26,780 bases of DNA from JBBIQS01 sp037442205 (GTDB lineage Bacteria; Myxococcota; Myxococcia; Myxococcales; UBA5297). Below, one piece after another: positions 23,309 to 26,780 of the stretch. Made by a program: the position numbers and the translations under genes. How positions within the stretch are numbered: the first letter of the stretch is position 1; each line of letters opens with the position of its first letter. A model generated the notes under the pieces. The model was not told the origin of the DNA. It worked only from the letters and a program-made list of their open reading frames with translations, and made no database searches. The stretch lies in assembly GCA_037442205.1 (NCBI GenBank), contig JBBIQS010000102.1, forward strand, positions 1-26,780, in the 5' to 3' direction.

Positions 23309-23343
23309 AAGGCCGCGGCGCCGTTTGGACGGCCCGCGGCCTT
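23309..23343 (+). terminator. Hairpin terminator, possibly bidirectional
   Basis: A 10-bp perfect stem (AAGGCCGCGG / CCGCGGCCTT) continues, after one bulge, into a further five pairs closed by a 4-nt loop. Only short T runs follow on either strand. It lies between the stops of two convergent genes and could serve both. Confidence 0.6.
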
Positions 23344-23367
23344 CTCGATCTGGCAGGGGTGCGCTGG

Positions 23368-25284
23368 CTAGTCGCAGCCGATCAGCACCTGGCCGGTGCA
23401 AGGCAGCGCCGACGCTTTGACCCCATCGCACTGCTGCGGGCTGGGAAGGTGGATGACGGCGTAGTTTCCCGGGATCAACGTCAGCTTGTAGTTCGCCTCG
23501 CCGCTCGAGCCCAACTTGGCCGCGGCGGTGCCGTCGGAGCGGACGAAGTTGAGCGGGCCGCGCTCCGCGGTCGAGGCGGGAAGCACCTGTCCCCTGAGCG
23601 TCACCCGCCCGCTCACCTGGATCGCCGGGATGTCGACGTCGAGCGCGCCGTTGCTGGTGATTTCAGCAGTGGTCAGCGCTCCGCCGTTGCAGGGCACCGC
23701 GGGAGGCGCGCTGCCGCCGCACAGGCCCGGGTTGGCCTCGTAGCCGACGACGTATTTGCCCGGGAGCAGCGCCAGCAGGTAGTGAGCGTCCCCCGAGTTT
23801 CCCAGGGGCGCGAATGCCTGGCCTCCGCCGTCGAGGGAGAAGAGGAGCCGGCCCCGCGAGCCCGGTTGCGCTGGAATCGGCTGGCCCTTGAGCGTGACCC
23901 GGCCACTGACCTCGATCCTGTGGATATCGATGTCCAGGTTGCCGTCGGCGGTGATTGTCGAAGCCAGCAGATCCCCCGAGACGCAGGGGACGGGTGGGGC
24001 AGTGGTGCCGTCGCACAGCTGCACATTGGCGTCGAGCCGGACGAGGTATTGCCCTGGGAGCAGGCTGACCGCATAGCGCACCGCCCCTGAGCTGCGCATC
24101 GCGAGGCTCAGCGGGACGCCCTGCTCCAGCGCGAAGGAGATTCGACCGCGCTCGGCGGCGGCGCTTGGGACCGGCGAGCCGTCTACCGTGACGCTGCCGC
24201 TGACCTTCACCATCGGGATGTCGAGGTCGAGCGTCCCGCTGCTGGTCAGAGCGATCTTCCGCAGGCTCCCGCCGTTGCAGGGCATGCCGGGAGCGGTCGT
24301 GCCGTCGCACAGCGCGGCGTTACCGAGGAAGCGGATGTCGTAGCTCCCCGCGAGCAAGGTGAGGGCATAGGTGACCGCCCCCGAGCTGCGCAGCGAGAAG
24401 GCGGCCTCCGTTCCTGACTCGAGCGCGAAGCTCATCTGCCCGCGCGCGGAAGCGGTGCTTGGGAGCGCGGCGCCGTTGACGGTGATCGCCCCGTTGACCT
24501 TGATGGCTTGCAGATCGACGTCGAGGGCTCCGCTGCTGCTGAGAACGATCGTGCTGACCACGCCGCCGTTGCAGGGCATCGCCGGCGACGACTTGCCGTC
24601 GCACGCTCCGCTGGGGAGGTAGCTCACCTCGTAGCTGCCGGCGAGCAGGGTCATCGCGTAGCGGAAAGTGCCCGAGGACCCGAAATCCCGAGTGGTCGCG
24701 GCGCTTCCGCCCTTGATGCCGAAGCTCAGCCGGCCGCGCGAGGAGGATTGGGCCGGCAGCGCCTGGCCGTTGAGCGTCACGTTGCCGCTCACCGATACCG
24801 AGCGGATGTCGACGTCGAGCGCTCCGTCGGCGGTGAGGGAGACGTCTTTCAGCAGCGGCCCGCCGGTGCAGGGCATCTGCGGCGTGGAGGCGCCGGCGCA
24901 CAGGACGGCGTTGGCCGCGAAGGAGACGTCATAGATACCCGGGGCCAGCGACAGCGCGTAGTTGATCGGGCCGCTCGTCCTCAGCGGAACCGACGCGCTC
25001 GAGCCTGTCTTCTTCTCCGTGAAGATGACCGATCCACGGCTTCCTGCTTCCGAGGGCAGCGCGCCCCCGTTCAGATGGACGGCGCCGGTGATGGTGACCA
25101 TCTTCAGATCCAGGTCGAGCACACCGTCCGTGGTCAGCGGCGTGCCTTGGCAACCTTCGGGGAGGCCGCCGTCCGCCCGGGAAACGGGCTCGCCGGCGTC
25201 TTGCCCAGTGTCCGGCGTGGAGCAGGAGCAACCGGATGCAGCCAGGAAGATGAAGATCAGCAGAACGTGGCGGTCCATCGACAT
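23368..25284 (-). CDS. Lipoprotein of six ~97-residue repeats, 638 aa
   Basis: The signal peptide ends in ASGCSC, so the protein is lipid-anchored. A short linker with Asp-Ala-Gly leads into six tandem repeats of about 97 residues. Each begins L-D-x-D-I/L, continues V-x-G-x-V-T-L-N-G-x-x-L-P, then R-G-x-L-x-F, S-S-G-x-x-x-Y-x-L-x-L-L-x-G-x-Y-x-V, and ends L-C-x-G...P-C-N-G-G. The V-x-G-x-V-T-x-x-G core and the Y-x-V strands suggest a carboxypeptidase-regulatory-like or SdrB-like beta sandwich. The two Cys per repeat probably form a disulphide. The last repeat is cut short before the stop (LIGCD). No catalytic residues are seen; a stalk or adhesin role is plausible. The ATG at 25284 has AGGA six bases upstream; an ATG two codons later is the alternative. 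Confidence 0.85.
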   Translation of the reverse strand: MSMDRHVLLIFIFLAASGCSCSTPDTGQDAGEPVSRADGGLPEGCQGTPLTTDGVLDLDLKMVTITGAVHLNGGALPSEAGSRGSVIFTEKKTGSSASVPLRTSGPINYALSLAPGIYDVSFAANAVLCAGASTPQMPCTGGPLLKDVSLTADGALDVDIRSVSVSGNVTLNGQALPAQSSSRGRLSFGIKGGSAATTRDFGSSGTFRYAMTLLAGSYEVSYLPSGACDGKSSPAMPCNGGVVSTIVLSSSGALDVDLQAIKVNGAITVNGAALPSTASARGQMSFALESGTEAAFSLRSSGAVTYALTLLAGSYDIRFLGNAALCDGTTAPGMPCNGGSLRKIALTSSGTLDLDIPMVKVSGSVTVDGSPVPSAAAERGRISFALEQGVPLSLAMRSSGAVRYAVSLLPGQYLVRLDANVQLCDGTTAPPVPCVSGDLLASTITADGNLDIDIHRIEVSGRVTLKGQPIPAQPGSRGRLLFSLDGGGQAFAPLGNSGDAHYLLALLPGKYVVGYEANPGLCGGSAPPAVPCNGGALTTAEITSNGALDVDIPAIQVSGRVTLRGQVLPASTAERGPLNFVRSDGTAAAKLGSSGEANYKLTLIPGNYAVIHLPSPQQCDGVKASALPCTGQVLIGCD

Positions 25285-25875
25285 TGCCTTTCCTGAGCAG
25301 GTGACCTCGAGCGGATGGGAATGTCTATTTGATCGTCCATGCTTGCGATCTGGCCGCCATCCGTCACGCGCAATGGCCGAGGCCCGGGAGTGGCTGTCGG
25401 GCGCCGGGCTGGCGCTCCAAGAAGCCAGCGGACCGAGCGCCGGAGCCGGGCAGTCGCAGGGCCGGGGCGGGGCGGTCTGGTTTCCAGGGTGCCATGTTGA
25501 CTGTCGCGGCACAATTGCCTGCGTCTTCCGCGGGCGGATGAGAAACGCTGGGGCCGAGCCGCAAGCTCCAGCGATTCCTGAGTCTTGTTGAGTCGGCGGC
25601 GGAGACCCCGACCGATCAGCGCCGACGCCTGCAGCAGTTGAATCGGCCGCTGCGCCCCGCCAACAATCGCAGGGAAGATCGGGCCTGCCAGGCCAGCAGG
25701 GACAGGCGCCCTTCGCACCGCGTCCATTGACGGTCGATCTCGGGCCGGGCGCCTTCCCGTCTTGAGGATTTCCGCCGGTGGCCGTGACGGATTGGCGGCG
25801 GTGCCCGCAAGCATGAGATGAATGGGCCAACCGGGCTTCCCTGCCCACCCGGCCAATCAGCGAGGAGCCGCTTCG
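25285..25875. other. 590-bp divergent intergenic region
   Basis: Lies between the six-repeat lipoprotein (minus) and the Cys-rich lipoprotein (plus), so it should hold promoters for both. I saw no protein-like frame on either strand; long open frames here have shadow composition. AAATAGACAT at about 25326-25335 (minus) is a weak -10 candidate for the left gene. AGGAG at 25863-25867 is the ribosome-binding site of the right gene. No strong hairpin with a T tract was found. Confidence 0.4.
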
Positions 25876-26780
25876 ATGAAACGCGTTCTTGCCCTGGCCT
25901 GCACCGCCCTGTTTCTCGGGTGCCAGTCGACCCCGGTCTGCGACGCGCCGCAGATCGCCTGCGATTCGACCTGCGTCTCCCCTCAAACCGACCGGCTGCA
26001 CTGTGGCGGCTGCGGGCAGGCCTGCGCCGATGGCCAGGACTGCGTCGACGGGGCCTGCCTGGCCAGCGCGGGTTGCCCTGGGGGAGCGGTCTGCGCAGAC
26101 AAGTGCGTCGACACCGCCAGCGATCCCCTGAACTGCGGCACCTGCGGCCACGCCTGCGGGGCCGGCCAGGTCTGCCAGGCCTCGGCCTGCAAGTCGGGCG
26201 GGGACTGCCGCAAGACGCCCTGTTCCGGCCTGAGCTACTGCGACCTGGGAAGCGGCCAGTGCAAGCCGGGGTGCATCACCGACCAGCAATGCAGCGCGAG
26301 CGAGACCTGTGACCTCGCCGGCCATTCTTGCGTCTGCAAGAGCAGCTTCCACCGCTGCTCGGGGAAGTGCGTCTCCAACTCGCTGGTGACGAGCTGCGGC
26401 CCGTCGTCCTGCTCGCCCTGCTCGCCGCCGGCCAACGCCAACGCCGGTTGCGACGGCCAGTCGTGCTCCTTCACCTGCCAGGGCGGCTACCACCTGTGCG
26501 GCGGCGCCTGCGCCTCGAGCTCGAGCCCGCAGACCTGCGGCAACAGCTGCCAGCCCTGCCCGTCGGTGGCCAACGCCACCGCCACCTGCGACGGGACCCG
26601 TTGCGGCTTCACCTGCAACGCCGGCTTCCATCGCTGCGGGAATGCCTGCGTGGACGATGCTTCGGTGGCCAGCTGCGGCACCTCGTGCAGCGCCTGCACC
26701 TCGGTGGCCAATGGCACGCCGAGCTGCGACGGGATCCGTTGCGGCTTCACCTGCAATGCCGGCTTCCATCGCTGTGGGAA
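25876..26780 (+). CDS. Cys-rich (Stig1-like) repeat lipoprotein, partial, 301 codons visible
   Basis: The frame opens at ATG 25876 with AGGAG eight bases upstream and stays open to the window edge, so the 3' end is missing. The signal peptide ends in FLGC (Cys15). The first part has Stig1-like modules, C-x-x-C-G-x-x-C, including KCVDTASDPLNCGTCGHAC (about 76-94), a pattern frequent in myxobacterial surface proteins. A transition region (CSGLSYCDLGSGQC) precedes a tandem array of 46-residue modules of the type CNAGFHRCG-x-x-C...SCGTSCSAC...CDG-x-R-CGFT. Cys makes up roughly one residue in six, so many disulphides are expected outside the cytoplasm. The partner or ligand is unknown; an adhesive or matrix role is an inference. 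Confidence 0.85.
   Translation, partial: MKRVLALACTALFLGCQSTPVCDAPQIACDSTCVSPQTDRLHCGGCGQACADGQDCVDGACLASAGCPGGAVCADKCVDTASDPLNCGTCGHACGAGQVCQASACKSGGDCRKTPCSGLSYCDLGSGQCKPGCITDQQCSASETCDLAGHSCVCKSSFHRCSGKCVSNSLVTSCGPSSCSPCSPPANANAGCDGQSCSFTCQGGYHLCGGACASSSSPQTCGNSCQPCPSVANATATCDGTRCGFTCNAGFHRCGNACVDDASVASCGTSCSACTSVANGTPSCDGIRCGFTCNAGFHRCG
26335..26780 (+). repeat. In-frame 138-141 bp tandem repeat in the Cys-rich gene
   Basis: Units begin at 26335, 26476, 26614 and 26752, giving 47, 46 and 46 residues, with the fourth cut by the window edge. The junctions of units 2/3 and 3/4 are nearly identical over 56 bases (three differences), so expansion is recent and probably continues to the right. 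Confidence 0.8.

Noticed and set aside
25285..26769. Upstream extension of the six-repeat lipoprotein frame to over 1,100 codons
   Set aside because: The part beyond 25284 is antisense to the Cys-rich lipoprotein and an intergenic gap, while a lipoprotein signal and AGGA site mark the start at 25284.

Overview
The window looks like a chromosomal segment of a high-GC deltaproteobacterium of the Myxococcota. The evidence is uniform G/C-ending codon use, many type II signal-peptide lipoproteins with Asp-Ala-Gly spacer repeats, a TIGR02265/DUF2378-type protein (a family known mainly from myxobacteria), Stig1-like Cys-rich repeats, and an ECF sigma factor with a large periplasmic partner. I found no rRNA, tRNA, CRISPR array, transposase or phage gene.

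Layout. 1-776: the tail of one gene, then a small membrane protein. 817-1230: a 117-bp tandem repeat whose hairpins read as four successive intrinsic terminators for the minus-strand lipoprotein at 1231-2169. 2459-4303: a six-helix membrane protein and an outer-membrane porin-like barrel. 4694-5893: a GH5-type mannanase/cellulase lipoprotein. 6114-8057: a lipoprotein and an erythrose-4-phosphate dehydrogenase-type GAPDH homologue. 8212-9098: a GXWXG/DUF4334 protein and a small antitoxin-like ORF. 9168-10777: a two-gene cytochrome-c-assembly unit, resembling a split CcmF/CcsA with an altered WWD motif. 10901-11515: the TIGR02265 protein. 11516-14890: an intact DTW-domain tRNA-modification gene with an extra C-terminal domain; a frameshifted copy of its 3' end lies about 2 kb away, and a lower-GC secreted-protein gene sits between the two copies.

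15059-22609 is the most coherent system: an OM/periplasmic protein, an ECF sigma factor, a membrane anchor with a TPR-like periplasmic part (candidate anti-sigma), and two tandem ~825-aa lipoprotein paralogues. The motif TGAAAGGTTT-N13-GACT occurs with exact spacing before the sigma gene and before each lipoprotein. I infer a self-regulated ECF regulon whose outputs are the two surface lipoproteins.

22858-26780: a DUF1292 protein with a nine-Cys cluster and a histone-H1-like Lys/Ala tail, a lipoprotein made of six ~97-residue repeats, and a Cys-rich repeat lipoprotein that runs off the right edge. Functions are inferred from motifs and family memory only; no database search was possible.
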